This document shows, piece after piece, positions 22,398 through 35,650 of a DNA stretch of 64,000 nt. Every line of letters starts with the position of its first letter. Within the stretch, counting starts at the first letter, position 1. The notes below the pieces were generated by a model that did no database searches, was not told the DNA's origin, and was given only the letters and a program-made list of their open reading frames with translations. Position numbers and translations under genes: made by a program. Source of the DNA: Podospora bellae-mahoneyi (taxonomy: Eukaryota > Ascomycota > Sordariomycetes > Sordariales > Podosporaceae); assembly GCF_035222275.1 (NCBI RefSeq), contig NC_085881.1, forward strand, positions 434,001 to 498,000. Direction: 5' to 3'.

Positions 22398-25300
22398 ATG
22401 GTTCGAGACGACATCCCAGAGGAAGGACCTGGTGATGTGCAGCCCACCAACAAGGTGTTCTGTACATACTGCGGAAAGGGCTTCACTCGCAAAGAGCATC
22501 TCGAAAGACATCTTCCACAGCGTGAGCTCATTCATTCAACTTGGCAGCACACATTTGAGTGATACTGACGTCGTGTGGACTTGTAGACACCAACATCAAA
22601 CCACACGTCTGTCAGTTTTGCAAGATAGGCTTCAGCCGTCGGTAAGATGCCTGCATGACCTGTTAGCTATGTACCAACCCTTGAAGCTAACCATGGGATC
22701 CAACAGGGACTTGCTGCAACGGCACATCTCCTCGCTCCACGAACAAGGCCCCATCGATGCTATCACGGGCGGGATGATGACTGTCACAGGACGGACACCC
22801 ATTTCGTGCCAGAACTGTGCCACGGCAAAGACAGGATGTGACAAAAAGGTGCCATGTACGAGGTGCGCTGAAAAGAGCCTCCACTGTGAGGCTCGCTATG
22901 CCCGACGGTCGTCCAAGGCGGCTATTCGTGTCCAGCAGGCACATGCTGCGCAAGCAAGTGCTGTTGCATCCCATCAACAAGCGGCGGCAGCTGCTTCGGC
23001 TGCTGCTGCTGCTGCTGCTGCTGCCAATTTCATGGCATACCCTGCTGCTCCGTTTGGCCATGTGTCACACTTGCCTGCGACCATCAACCCCTCGTACATG
23101 GACCTTATGAGAGGTGTTCCACTTAAGATGGAGGAAAAGATGGAATCAATCACAGTGGACACGAAGCCACACCGCTCTCCCATGAAGTCTCCCATGGTCA
23201 CCCATCCTATCAGCCCTCCTAGCTTTCCCTCGCCACACAATCGGGGTGATATGGGCATGGATGAGTACATGGGTGACATGACGGACCCCCAGTACTTTTT
23301 GTCGCCCTGGGACACCTACACGATCGGCGGTATCGACATGTACCAAGCTGATCCTGGGACCATCCCGCTGGAAAGGGCCGACATTTCGATGGACTTTGGC
23401 GTAAACGATCTGTCTGCCCCTACATCAGAGCCGATGACGGCGAGTTCCTCGCGCGGGTCACACACCAGGGAGACGAGCATCGTCTCGGCAGCCGAATATG
23501 AAACTACAGTGAGGCAACGGCAAAATCAGCATGGACAGGCGGATTTGTCCTTGTCGACCATGCCGACCGACAGCTCCATCCCCGAGTTTGAGGTTGTGCA
23601 GGTGGCCGAAGGGGCGTGGAACCTGGCGCGATGTTTACCTCCTTTGCCCACAACCAACTGCCCACGCACGGCGATTGTGCATCTCGAGTGCCTAGAGAAA
23701 AAGTCAAAACAAGAAGGGACTTGGAGTTCGTTGGAAAAATACCTGGAGCAAGCGCCAGACGTGGCTGATTTGGGGTCGGTGGTGCCGATCAAGGACCGCA
23801 CACGTGATCAGCTGCTGGCCATCACGCAAGGATTCCTCTACAAGGCTCTCGACATTCATCGCAGCAGCATTCCGCCCTCCTCATACAGGCCTGGACATCC
23901 CAACGCCGGGGAACCTTCCAACTTCAACTACATTGTGCTGCCGCCGTCCAAGATTTTGGAGTATTTTTTGAGCAGCTATGTCAGAAGTTTGTCTGTGTAC
24001 TACCCCTTGGTCAACGGGGGCGTGGATCCCAATGAAATGCTGCTGCAGGACAACTTGGCCTCGACACTCTTGGTCCTGCTCATGATTGCCCAAGGAGCGG
24101 CTGCGATGCCCATGGCTGAGGCGCGATACCTTTCGGCTGGCTTGACCGAGACGTGCCGGATTTCGTTATTTGATATTGTCGAAAAAGACGTCGAGTTGTC
24201 CGCAGACCCGATTACTCTGCGGTGCGCTTTACTTTTCCTCGTGCTGGGCGCATGGAGCGGTGACAAGTGGTTGATGGACATTGCCATGGGTCAGCGGGGG
24301 ATGTATATTTCCGTAAGTTTGAAAATCCTTGTCTTGAAGAGTGTAGAACAAAGCTAACTTGCCACGCCATGAGATGCTCAAACACGCAAGCATGATGGAG
24401 TCGCAGCCTGCCATGATTCCTGTGTTCCACAAGTCCAGCGACCTTGAGCTGGAATGGCACCATTGGAAAGAAAGAGAAAGAAGGAACAGGCTGGTCTACA
24501 ACTACGTCATGCTCGACCAGGAGCTCTCCCTCTTCCACGACGTCACGCCCCTTTTTGCCATCACCGAACTCAAATGTCCTCTCCCCGGCCCGGAGCCCCT
24601 CTGGCAGTGCCAGATATCCGCTGAATGGCTCAACAAGATGCAATCGGCGTACGGCTCCACTGCCAACGTGAACCCCCAGCTCCTCGAAGCCGCCACCGTG
24701 ACGCCCTCCCTCTGCGATTTGTTCCAAGACTTCCTCCATGACAACCTCTCCCGCCGCCAGAGCCAAGGCGGCCTCTCGCCCCAGCAGCTCAGACTCCTCC
24801 TCCACCCCATCCAATCCCTCATCTGCCACCTCCGCCAAATGCTCTCTTGCTTTTCTGACGTTCTCAGCGGCGGTCCCATTTCCCGCTCGCGCAACCCGGG
24901 CACCATCACCCGCTCCTCCACCCAGCAGCGCATGGATGAGGTGCAAACCCTTTTGGTCAAGTGGTATGACATGACGCGGGCTTATCTGCAAAGAGAACCA
25001 AACTGCCCCATAACGCGTTGCAACCTGGTGCTGTACCATCTCATCTCCCTCAACGCGACGGCCAACTTTCCCGAGATTGAAAGACTTGCCAGGAGGGAAG
25101 CGTTTTCGGCCGAGGGCGCGGACTGGTCGTGGGAGTTGAATCTGAGGTCGAAGAGGTGCATTTTCCAACGGGATCAGTCGATGTACCACTGCGGGCAGGT
25201 TTTCAAGTTGTTGAGGGCGATGCCGAACAATCGGCGGCCGGCGTGGTGGAGCGCGGCGATGTATAGAGCTACCATGGTGCTTTGGGCCATGAGTTTAACT

Positions 25301-25771
25301 TGGGGGCAGAATCCGGGGTTGGTGGATGCTGGCGGCGCTGGGGCTGGTGTTGCTGGTTCATCGACGTCACCGGTTATCAAGCAGCAGAATCCGGAGGAGG
25401 GTGGTGTGATTGCCGCGGCGGGGGCGGGGGCGGGAGCGGGAGCGGGAGGAGGGGGAGGGGAACAAGTGGTGGTTATCGATCAGATAACTACGGAGGAGGA
25501 GAAGAGGGTGATGCCGGTTTTGTGGGAGGACTCTACGGTTGTAGCGCTGACGAGATTGCCGCAGCAAGGAGGTGGGACGGTCGTGATCAAGACGAGGGAA
25601 AGCAAACCGGGGGAGTCGTCGGGGGAGATTTTGAGGTATGCGATTCAGAATATTGATGCTGGGTTCAGCTCGAGGGTGGGGGATGGGATTAAAAGGAAGT
25701 TGGAGCAGCTGGGAAAGAACTGGGACGGAGGAGCCGGTTCAGAGGTCCATGGGCTTCAAGTCATGAGGTGA
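22398..25771 (+). CDS. CMR1: CMR1/PIG1-type melanin transcription factor (two C2H2 fingers + Zn2Cys6 + fungal TF domain)
   Basis: Four exons, 22398-22521, 22587-22641, 22707-24312 and 24374-25771, give 1060 residues; introns are 65, 65 and 61 nt with GTGAGC, GTAAGA and GTAAGT donors. Spliced, the N-terminus has two clean C2H2 fingers: Cys22-x2-Cys25-x12-His38-x3-His42 and Cys50-x2-Cys53-x12-His66-x4-His71. A Zn2Cys6 cluster follows with CX2CX6CX5CX2CX6C at 94-120. An alanine run encoded partly by GCT repeats comes next. The C-terminal two thirds resemble the fungal-specific TF domain (EYFLSSYVRSLSVYYPLV). C2H2 plus Zn2Cys6 in one protein of about 1,000 residues is the known architecture of Colletotrichum Cmr1 and Magnaporthe Pig1, which switch on DHN-melanin genes. 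The PKS downstream supports the assignment. The tail has a Gly/Ala run encoded by very GC-rich DNA. The final codons resemble a donor, so a further 3' exon is possible. Confidence 0.88.
22990..23026 (+). repeat. GCT trinucleotide repeat encoding polyalanine
   Basis: Eight to nine consecutive GCT codons within the CMR1-like gene encode an alanine run just after the zinc cluster. Perfect codon repetition suggests slippage and possible length variation between strains. Confidence 0.85.
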
Positions 25772-28700
25772 GACTGGGCGGGTTTGGCTTGGTAGGGTTT
25801 GTTTGTTTTGGTTTTGCTGATTACCTATGAGGATGATCGAAAAGAGAAAATGGGGTCAAATGAAGCGAAGAGCGTTTTGTTATGGATATGATTGTATTGT
25901 TAGCTTTCTGCTTCTTGCTTACTTCACTTCTTTGGCGAGACTGTTTGGGGTCTGCTGTTGCGGACTGGACTGGACTTTGGATTGGCAGGTACTTGGAGAA
26001 GAAAACAGATTTCAACAGGGGTATCAGGAGACTCTTTTGTTTTCTTTCGGTTCATACTTAGGGAGGTCAGGAGTTTATGGTTAATATGAGATTCGGGATG
26101 CGAGCGGGCTTTGGCAAGGCAAGCAGTGTCATTTGTACATTATTTTTATTGTTTGTATTCTTGAGGCTCAAGAATGTGTGGCATCTGCCATGCGTTTGAT
26201 GTTGCTGAAGACTATTGGTATTTTCTGGCTACATCTCCGGAGGTCCAAAATTGCTGCTATCGAGTGATAGAGGGGTCAAACAGTTTGACCTGGTTTGTCA
26301 GAGCCGATGATAGACCTACACAGCTGGGGAGCTCCGAGTAGATAGGTATTCGACAAGTTCTCATCTATTCCCCATGTGACGTGCATTTCGGCCTGTGTAC
26401 CTATGTATCATCACAGTATTGTCGGTGCTTGCCCTCTCTTTCCCCCTGAGAGCAAAACATGGGAGATGTGATGAATCACTTTCTTGTCTGTTACATCTAA
26501 CCCCCATCACCCACCCCCTTCGGCCTGGGGAGGTAGGCTCGTTCCGCTGTTGCTTTTTTTTTCGCTTCGGGTTGCGACTTTGCGACAGCACGTTTTGTCT
26601 TATGTCAGAACCAAGAAGGGATGTTGCACATGATGGTCATGTCAGAACTAACAAACTGTGTGGCTTTGTTCGTGTGATGGATGGACTGGGGGCAAAGCGA
26701 GCTTCTCGGATGCCGAGTTTGAGCTATTGGGACTTTTGAGGTGAGGGCGCTGAAATTGGAGGTTCGGTGAGGGCACTTCGTTGTAATGGTGGTGGTGTTG
26801 TTGGCTTGACTTGTTGGTGATGAATCCCTATCGTGGTGTCATCGTCTTCCTCCGTACGGAAGAAGAGAAAACGGCGGCCGAACAACAGGGCTTAATGTCT
26901 TGCAGAGTGAGCCGGGCAAAAGGCTTGTCACATCTCACCTGCAACCATAACCACCCATGGGTGAACTCCTGATGCGAGGGTCTAGATGCGAGAGCGTTGA
27001 GTTGTTGCGTGATGGAAGGTGTGAGTCGATGGGATGCTGACGGACACCACTCGCTTACAGGCATATATCACCACAACGTCTCGGTCACACAGTACTCAAA
27101 AGACAGTGGTAGTTACCACGTCGGCAGTTGGCGTCCCGGATCAACAGACACAAGCCCATTCCGTTGCGGCGCAGGGAAGAACGTGGTCTGCTTTGCAGTC
27201 TGGGTGGGAAATTAGGAAAAGGTAGCTGATGCTGCTTACAGGCGAGGTTTCCCAGAGAATGGATAGGGCCAGGCCCGAGCACACACATAGGTTTCGGCGG
27301 GGGAGGCACAGACATTCCTGGACAGGCGATACTTACTCACATTTTTGGTCATAAGTTTCCTAGAAGGAGAGTCGACGACTTCTTGGCACCAGCCCAAATT
27401 CTTACTTGAAGCCTTCCTGGTGCTTGGGTCCGAACGCTCGGTAGTCTCCAATCCCCCGAAGCACCGGACGAAAACACCCAGAGATAACATCAACCAACAA
27501 ACCAATCTGCTGTCACAAGGTCCAGACTTCTGTAGAACGGTCAGCTTGATGAGGCCACTCACCCTTCAGCGTATATATTGCAAAAATAAGCTCATTGAAC
27601 ACCCCCTTCTTGGCATCACGCATCCAAACTCCTTAAATGCTCTGCATACCAAGCGAACGTATAGGATTGGACGGTGGGGTGGGGGTTGTATAAAAATGCT
27701 GTCTATCACCCGCATGCCAAGACTTTGACTCTTCACATTTCTTAGAGCCATCCGGGGAGGAAAAAGGGTTTTTTCCCAGGCGGACGGGGATAAATTATCA
27801 TCGGAACATTTCCAACGCTATGCCGCCTGGTTCCTGTCCTGGAAGCTGCTGCGGGGGGGTGCGGGATACCACGCTCTTCTGAAGCGGCGAGCCTTCTGAT
27901 TCGGCCCCCCAATGACCTGGTCGGGACGGGCTTCTGAAGAGGTGTGGGTGAATTCCAATCAAATGCCGCCAGTTGTATATTAGCCAAAGATATTAAAACG
28001 GGGGGCACCGGATTATCAAACGATAAGTTGGATACTGCCTTGACGTCTCAACCCAGTTGACAGTCTAAGCAAGGGGAACATATTCGTTCCGGTCTTACTT
28101 GCACAAGGAACCCCCTGATCTAATCTTTGTTTTCGATATGAACGGTCAATAAACGAGGCCTCCTCTTTGGCCAGTTCGCGACTGCCAACGTATATCCTCC
28201 TTTGGGTGGACCGGGCAAGCCAATACCAACGCAAGGAACATGGGTAAAAGAATGCCGTACCATGTACTTGGATTGATAGTCGAACACCCTCCTTGATGAC
28301 CACCATGGAACAATGTTCAACAAGGGCTGTCGCGCCCTGTGGTCCCATCTTGGTAGTCTTAAACGACGAGGCTTATTCGCGAGGGGCAGTCACCCCGTAG
28401 AACGGGAACTCTTGATCCCCAAGATTTAGTGTTGTCTTGGTCGATCTGTTGCAGAGCGGATGGTGGTTCTGCACAGACCAATGGCTGTGAAATCGTGGAG
28501 TCAGGGTTGCAACAGGAAGTCGATCTGCCGCCCCCTGAGATGGGCATTGTGCTTCCCCAACAATGTGGTTCATCTTGCCTCACTCAAGATGGTCACCTGA
28601 TACTTTCTGCGACCATCCGAGCCCGATAATGACAAAACTCAGATTAGGTCCATAATATTAGAGAAACCGTGCACGGCAGGCTTAGACAACCAGGTGTTGT

Positions 28701-31700
28701 GGGTGTTGTGTAGGCCGAACGGCAGTCTCGTCACGATATGATGGGCTGGCGAGAAGGATGCCGAATGAGGACATGCATACAACATGGGGAAAGACACAGA
28801 ACTTGCATCCTGTGTCCCAAGAATGCCTCAGCCGATAGACAGGGGCGATATGGACAAGGGCGGGTGGTGTCTCGGTGGTGGTAGGGATAGCGGCATTAGC
28901 TTCTTGGGGGCTCGTATTGAGATACAGCGAGGTAGCGATGCTGTGTTTAGTCTTGATGGGCCGCGGCCTTATTGTGTTACCGGCTCCCAGAGCGTTGGAG
29001 ATGAGGCAACAGAGATTCCACTCGTTGTTCTCGTGTGCATGCGCAGCCCGGAAAGTCGGGAACTGTGCAGCAGGCGGCCAAAATCCATGTCGCGATGTTG
29101 CCATTCTCCCACGGGCATGCCGTATGGTGAGACCCAAACAACTCTGGCGCAGAAGCGGGACGGGGCACGGAAAAACAGAGCACAACATAGAAGACTCGGC
29201 CGACTGTCCGGGAATTCTTCGAGACGGGCCTGGCGATAGCTATCTGTTGGATGCGTCCATCAGGCTAAAGTCAACCCTCGCGCATGGAACCAAGCTGCGG
29301 GTATGCTATTGTTAGTGTCTTTCCCAATACGTCAATATCAGCGAGATTGCTCAGGCATCCGCTGGAGCGTTTCTGTAAACAACAAACTGCACGTTATCTC
29401 GAACCCGTTCATGACACGAACTTGTTGCACAGCGAGGCGGCCACCAGACGAGGGACGCCGCCAGAAAAAGGCCCGTTGCTGTCGACGATCGAAACCGACA
29501 ACCTGATGCTTGGGACTTATCCCAGCATGCAGGTTGCTTCCTGACGATAGCGTCGTAAATGCAACCCAGAAATCAGCAAAATATATCCGGATCAGATGTG
29601 CCGCAGCCTCGGTGCCGCAGAGCAACTGGTGTGCGAGAAGACCCAGGCCCGAGTGAATTTAGGGTCTAGTGCCTGGATTCGGGCAATCAATGGCGATCTG
29701 GGTGTTCCAATCGGTCAATTAGGTTGGTCTTCAGGCTGCCCGCGTTGGTGTGGTCGAGTGAGACGCTGTTTTGTTGTTGAGTTGACGTTGGAAGGTTGAA
29801 GCCAAGCACCAGGGCATCTGAGACGTCTCTGGAATCAGCCCTAACCCCGTATCCACTAGCTTAAAGGGGCTAGTGCGCCCGTGCCTGCTCGAACGGTCGA
29901 TTGTGCACAGACCACATCTTCAAGGCCTGCCCCTGCACACGGTGTAAATCATCACCGCCAAGCTTCAACATCATCACAGTATGGAGTTTGTCGATTCTTG
30001 TTCGCATCTCCCATCCCACTCCAGATATCACATCAGCGTTGTTCCTGGATACTCTTTGGTACGGAAGATCTCACACCTTACTTCTATATTGCCAATCACA
30101 TCAGTACTAACACTCGTCTAGTCACCTATCATCCGTATTCCGAACGGACCCGGCGAGAAGAAGAATGGCCGCAAACTGTCACATTCCCAACTACCGTGGC
30201 CGGAGATACAATCAACGAGTCTTGATGTTATTCCCGAGCTATTGCTGGGCTAGAGGGGATTGTGGGATTCACCACTTACCTTAGTCTCATGTTCACAACA
30301 CGGTCCGGACCTCCGTGGGGATCCTGTGGCATCGCGCCTTGGAGGTTTGTCTGCTTCAGGTCGGCAATTGAAAGTCACCCTATCGACTCAGGCGCGAGGC
30401 TGCTCCAGCCATTGGTGTGGTAGCAGCCGAGACCTTGGGACTTCTCCGACTTCTCATGCTCGAAAGGAGTGTCTTTGAGCGAAGGATTGGTGTCTTGCGG
30501 GCCTGGATTTCATCAGTGCCATTACCACCCTTGTCGCCATCAACCACTTTTTCCGCAGGCTCGACGCCGGTTCCCACGGGCCGGACTCACATTCTCATCC
30601 ATTGTATCAGAGCCATGTTAACGGCATCATATAGGAGTGTACATCGAATGGCCTGATATATGCTCTTGCTCCGCCTCCTAAATGCCAGCTACAAGTTGCG
30701 GTTAAAAGTGGATCCTCGCCTCGATCGTTTCACCACTCCCACGGATGTCGCATTGTGCTGGTTGAGATGATCTCTGCCGGGGTGCCAAGCTGTCCCAACC
30801 CTCTGTCTTGGAAGCGGTGCCGGGAAGGCCTTCATCTCGCCATTGTCTACACCCGCAGACTGACAGCGTCTTGGTGCTGTTCGCAATATCAAAATCCCCT
30901 GCATGAAGAGGACGAGATTGCGGGGGCTTCCTCTTGCCCGGGCCGGTCATGATGCACGATCTCCATCTGGTCTACCGATTAGTCACAGACGCATATGAAG
31001 ATTCCGCTTTCCTGGAAGATCTGAAATGAATTGGACACCATTTGAAGATCGAGCCAGTTCTGGATTTTGGTTCCCTACGCGAAAGATGGCATCTATCTTG
31101 CAGTGGTACGGTGACGAGACCAGCACTCCCCTGTCTGTCGAGGCCTGATATTGACACACAGCTACTCGGAGAATACTAGATCTTGAAACCTCTCTAACCT
31201 CTCTTCACACACTCAACTGGTATGCTCGTCCGTAGGACAGAAGCAGCAGCCGGGCCGATATCTGTGGATACATGCTGAGTAAACACGGGCAACAAGGTTG
31301 CCTGTGGTTTCTTTTTCCAATCCTCGACAGTCGAAGGACCGCGCCTCAGTGGTGCACTTGCACGTCGGTGGTAGAAAACTTCACTCGCCATCGCATTAAG
31401 GAGTCAACACCATCCGGTAAAGCACTGTTCTCTCCAGCTATCTCGAAACAGAGTGGGACTATTCATAGGCATATTCACAATCAGATATGCCTCGATGTTG
31501 ATATCCATCTATCTGATGGTTACATACGGCTTTTCAGGACAGACAAGGCTTGCGGACCGTTACACTAGGCTGATCCCTTGTCGCGTTGCGGCCCGCTCTG
31601 ATATATGTATCACCACCTGTCTCTCACCGTCGAGCTTGCCTCTTGGGACGACGGCAATGGAGCCACAGCTACCACGTGATACATGACCTCCCATCGCTTA

Positions 31701-34370
31701 CCTTGCTGCTATCGGTGACGGCTACACAGCGACGATATTTTGAGTGGTGCTGGCAGCCAGTCGACACTCATTGACGTGTCTTCCTACTGTTTCAGGCCGA
31801 GTTGGGAAGCAGTGAGAACAAGGTTCTGCACCCAGTCAAAGGGGGTTGATGGAGAGTAGCGTTCGCTGGTCCCCGTTTTGTGAAGATAATCCTTCCATGT
31901 CCGTGGAATCAATATGGAAAGGGCGCTCTCCATCGTGGTTGGCTCCAGCAGCAAGGTCGTGATTCACAACCAGTCTGGGCCTGCTATGGTTGCATTTGGC
32001 TCGCCACATTCCCTCTTTCGTCTATTGGCCCCCACCCCTTCACACCACCTAAATTGTGGCTGGCTTCCACACCAGATTGTCGTCATCAAAGATTCTTCGG
32101 GCACAACAGCCTTGCCAAACCTTTAGACGCCAAGGGGCATCATGGGCGCAGGTTTATTGAAAAAGCTGCACCTAACGCAGGATCGATCACATTCGCATTA
32201 CAGCATCTCACAGACCCTGACCACGCGTCCTCGTTGTTGATCCGGGGATATTGGTGTGAGCAGATCCAGCGGCTCAGTCTCAAAGGCTATCTTGCAGGTT
32301 GCGTTAGCTCCAGAAAATCCGATCAGTCCGAATCCATAATTCAAGGGTAGTCAGTTATCGTGACTTCTTTGGCCTCGACTCGGCCTATTGACACAGCGAG
32401 CTTTGACGAGTCACCGTCTTTTCTCAGTGGGTCACTCATTGCTTTAAGATGCCCTATGACATCACACCCAGATCCAGGGCACGAATGCCCAAGGTCAATG
32501 CTGACGGCGTCTACACACTTGCATAAGGTAGGTAGGTAACATCGACACGGCTCTTATCAAAAAGCATTGAGAGCCTGCCGCTGTGCGCGCTGCTGCTACC
32601 AGCTGTCGACGTTGAGGCCTTTGATGGGACGACGGGAAAGTATCTTCACGCCCTATCATCTTCGGCACCCTCTCTGCACATCACGGCCATGTAGTCCCTG
32701 GCATGCACCGTAGGCCAGGACCATGAGATACACAAGAGGAAATATCGTGAGTCGATCCAGATCGTCGGGAGTCCCAGCTGCTGCATGGTTTGTTTGATAC
32801 TGGGCCGCTTGCGGCACGGGGACCGATGCGACTTGTCTCCGGCCGAGAAGCAGGACGAACTACTGCCGGCAAAACGGGACCGGTGGCAGACACACACCAC
32901 CGGTCATGATATTTGGGTTCAGAAAGGGAAGTTGATCGACAATGATAGGTCCTGATCTAGGTACCGAATCGTGCGAGATGCTGGAAACCAGCTTGCCAAT
33001 CCGTGTCGAGTCCAACAAAAATGGTGTTGTGAACGAACCTTAAAGGTATGCGTCTACATGACCACACACTTATGTGGTTGCCAAATCACCCCTGACTTCC
33101 CCCCAAAACAAGATTTACTCTCTCAGTATGCAGCTGCTGAAGGCCAGTAGAGGAAAGGAACTGAGCTTGGTAGCAGCGGCAGCGTTCAGCTACCACAGAG
33201 TCCAGGAACCTGGATTGCAACCCTCCCCAACACCACAAAAAGGTTCGAAAAAGCGCTTCAATCATGACGACTTGAGCACATAACGACGGAAATCCCTTTT
33301 GTTTCCTGCCCTACCTGAAACTGGTGCTATTACTTCACAATCGCGAACCATCTAAAGAAGGCAACATTGTGCGTCTGAGCTCAGGGCTCGGGGTTCTACG
33401 CTGGAAGCAGCATGTGGTATTCCACTACCACCACTTTAGAGGAAAAAGAAACAGGGAAACCGGGGAACCAAAGTCTAATTTACCTAGCATCTTCCCAGGA
33501 TGAATAATCCTAGATCAGTCGGCGGCCAGTCTGGTCGTTGAAGATAGCGACAATTCCACAAACGGAGGAGGCATTAAAATACAGCTAACCATGAAGACCA
33601 AATTCTCTTTCTACTACAAAAACCTCCAGACCCAGAAAAGAACCCGGAGTTTACCGCCCCTTTACATGCACACCGCGATCGTTTTCTGTCAAATTCCCCT
33701 TCTCCCCCAACACCCCAACCAACCAGAAATGTTCCAGACATCCAGCCACCGCCTACCTACTTTACTCACACACGTGTAGTGTTACTCTACCAGAGCTGAA
33801 ACTGCTTTCCCTCTCTCTCCCAAACGCAGAATGTCGTCATATTACAACTTTACTTTACTAGCTAAAACCCGAAACAAGAATCGCAATGCATTCAAGCATT
33901 TTTTTTCTCTCCTTCATTCTTCTCCAGACAATACTACTGGCAGTGTAGTACCATCATCAGGTATCATTCATGCTACTTGACATGTGACCAAATAGTCTGC
34001 TGTCATGATACCTTGCCACCACCACTCGACCAATAAATTTGACATCTGCAACATGGCATGAGAATGACAGCCTGCCATCCATTGCAGCTTTTCCCGGAAA
34101 GAGTTAAAGATCGACATAAAAAACGTTGAAGGTAACACCCTGCAATGCCACACGATAGCCACGATGGAAAATAACTTCCCTGGTTTTTGATCTTTCTACC
34201 CCTGTTGAACTGCATGCAGTGAGCGACGATCACTAAGCCCCTTCATTCAGATGAAGAAAAGATAGAGTGCTGAGTTTTGACACTGTCAATCACAATGGAG
34301 GCACGTATCCTATAAGTGGGCTTATCACTTTCTTGCTCTACTAGCCACTTGTACCGTATACCGCTTTGTC
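25772..34370. other. Gene-poor stretch downstream of the CMR1-like gene
   Basis: About 8.6 kb without a recognisable gene on either strand. The longest frames are 150-170 codons, overlap each other antisense (28682-29239) and have random-looking composition. Base composition is ordinary until about 34370, so it is not simply AT-rich heterochromatin. No tRNA or transposon protein was seen. Confidence 0.5.
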
Positions 34371-34520
34371 ATTAACATCTTATACATATAAAATAATTTA
34401 CTTAGTTTTTATCTATTTATTTGTTTAGTTTATTTTCTTTTAAATTTAACTTTATTTAGGTAAGTATTTTATAAAATCATTTTACTATTTGTAGTACTTT
34501 TACTATAAATAACGCTACAT

Positions 34521-34585
34521 AGTATTATAGTAGTAATCTACTATAGAATAAGCCTCACGGTAACCTATTCTAATAAATAGTATTA
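34521..34585 (+). repeat. Diverged direct repeat, left copy
   Basis: About 70% identical by eye to 35280-35347; most differences are transitions and this copy is the more AT-rich. It contains a perfect 8-bp inverted repeat around a 4-base loop (34527-34546). Confidence 0.65.
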
Positions 34586-35279
34586 AAGATCTGATTTTTA
34601 GAATTTATTAGATATATTACTTTTTTATTTAAAATATGAAAATCTATATTATAAAACTTAAACATATTCTTAATATTACAAATTGAGTCCCATATACAAG
34701 CTTAAGGGCTCTGTAATGGTAGCGCACTCTAGTGCTTACGGTGCAGCAGAAACTTGCGACATGGTATCTGGCGCTCACTTCTAGATGTGCGTAGGCTCCA
34801 GGGCCTTACAGCGCTGTATGACAAAGTGCTAGTGGATGACTTTTTATATTTACAGCGCTAGCCTTCTGTAATACCTCTGTAGTAGGGTTCGCACTCGCCC
34901 TCTATCATATACTTCCTGGGAGCTTTATAGGGCTTTGCACCTCCCAACACGCAGATGTGTTAAAGTTTGACCTAGAACTTAAATATTTGGCTGCGTTTTG
35001 CCAAAAACGTGCTCACGCCCATACAAAACAAAAGCAAAATCGTTCACCGGCCTACCGTAAGTGCGGGTAATTGTGGGCCCACAAGGCCACTATTTCTACA
35101 GGGCACTTATAGAGCCTTTAGTAGCCTAAATCCAAAATTTGAGCCATTTTAGGCTACCGTAGCCTCCGATGCAAGGCTTTGAAGTTGACTTTGTACTAAG
35201 TGGATCCTCGAGGGTGCCCGGTAGGTGTGTTGAGGCCGTCTTCGCCGTATCCACCAGTTCCTTCGGAACTAAACGCCTT

Positions 35280-35347
35280 GTAATATTACAGCAGTACCCT
35301 ACTGTAAAATAAGCCGTACAGGGACCTATTTCGAACAGTTAGGATTA
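35280..35347 (+). repeat. Diverged direct repeat, right copy
   Basis: Counterpart of 34521-34585 in the same orientation. It keeps the hairpin (TACAGCAGTA...TACTGTA, imperfect) and the shared AATAAGCC core. Confidence 0.65.
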
Positions 35348-35650
35348 ATTTTAATAAGCTAAGAAAAGCTACAAATAAAAAACGTAGTAAAAACTATATT
35401 TTTAAAGCTAAAGTGAAAGTATTAAAAAATGCATAATATAATTAATTAAAAAAATATTAAGATAAATTTTAACGATAGATTTATTATTATCACTAATATT
35501 ATTGAAGTAAAAACTCAACCTAATAACGGTCTTGATAGCTTACAGAAATATATAGATCTTTAGCTTTAAATAGTATTAAAAAGCTTTACTTCATTTAATA
35601 TTGAAAAGTAGATATCTATAATACAAATATATGAGTATTATTAGTCTTAC

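Larger units (their letters stand above)
34371..35650. mobile_element. AT-rich repeat relic, possibly a RIP-mutated transposon fragment
   Basis: Two strongly AT-rich blocks (about 34371-34690 and 35341-35650) flank a segment of more ordinary composition and contrast sharply with the surrounding DNA. A diverged direct repeat links the two sides: 34521-34585 and 35280-35347, offset about 759 bases, differing mostly by A/G and C/T exchanges. Each copy contains a short hairpin; in the left copy TATAGTAG pairs with CTACTATA. Inverted copies of GTAGCCTAAA/TTTAGGCTAC occur near 35120-35160. No transposon protein is decodable. The element class is unknown; an LTR remnant or a non-coding mobile element are both possible. 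Confidence 0.55.

Noticed and set aside
24212-25189. 325-codon frame antisense to exon 4 of the CMR1-like gene
   Set aside because: It lies entirely within coding sequence on the other strand and has no recognisable domain.
28682-29239. Overlapping 150-170-codon frames on both strands
   Set aside because: Mutually antisense, no domain, composition random; neither is preferred.
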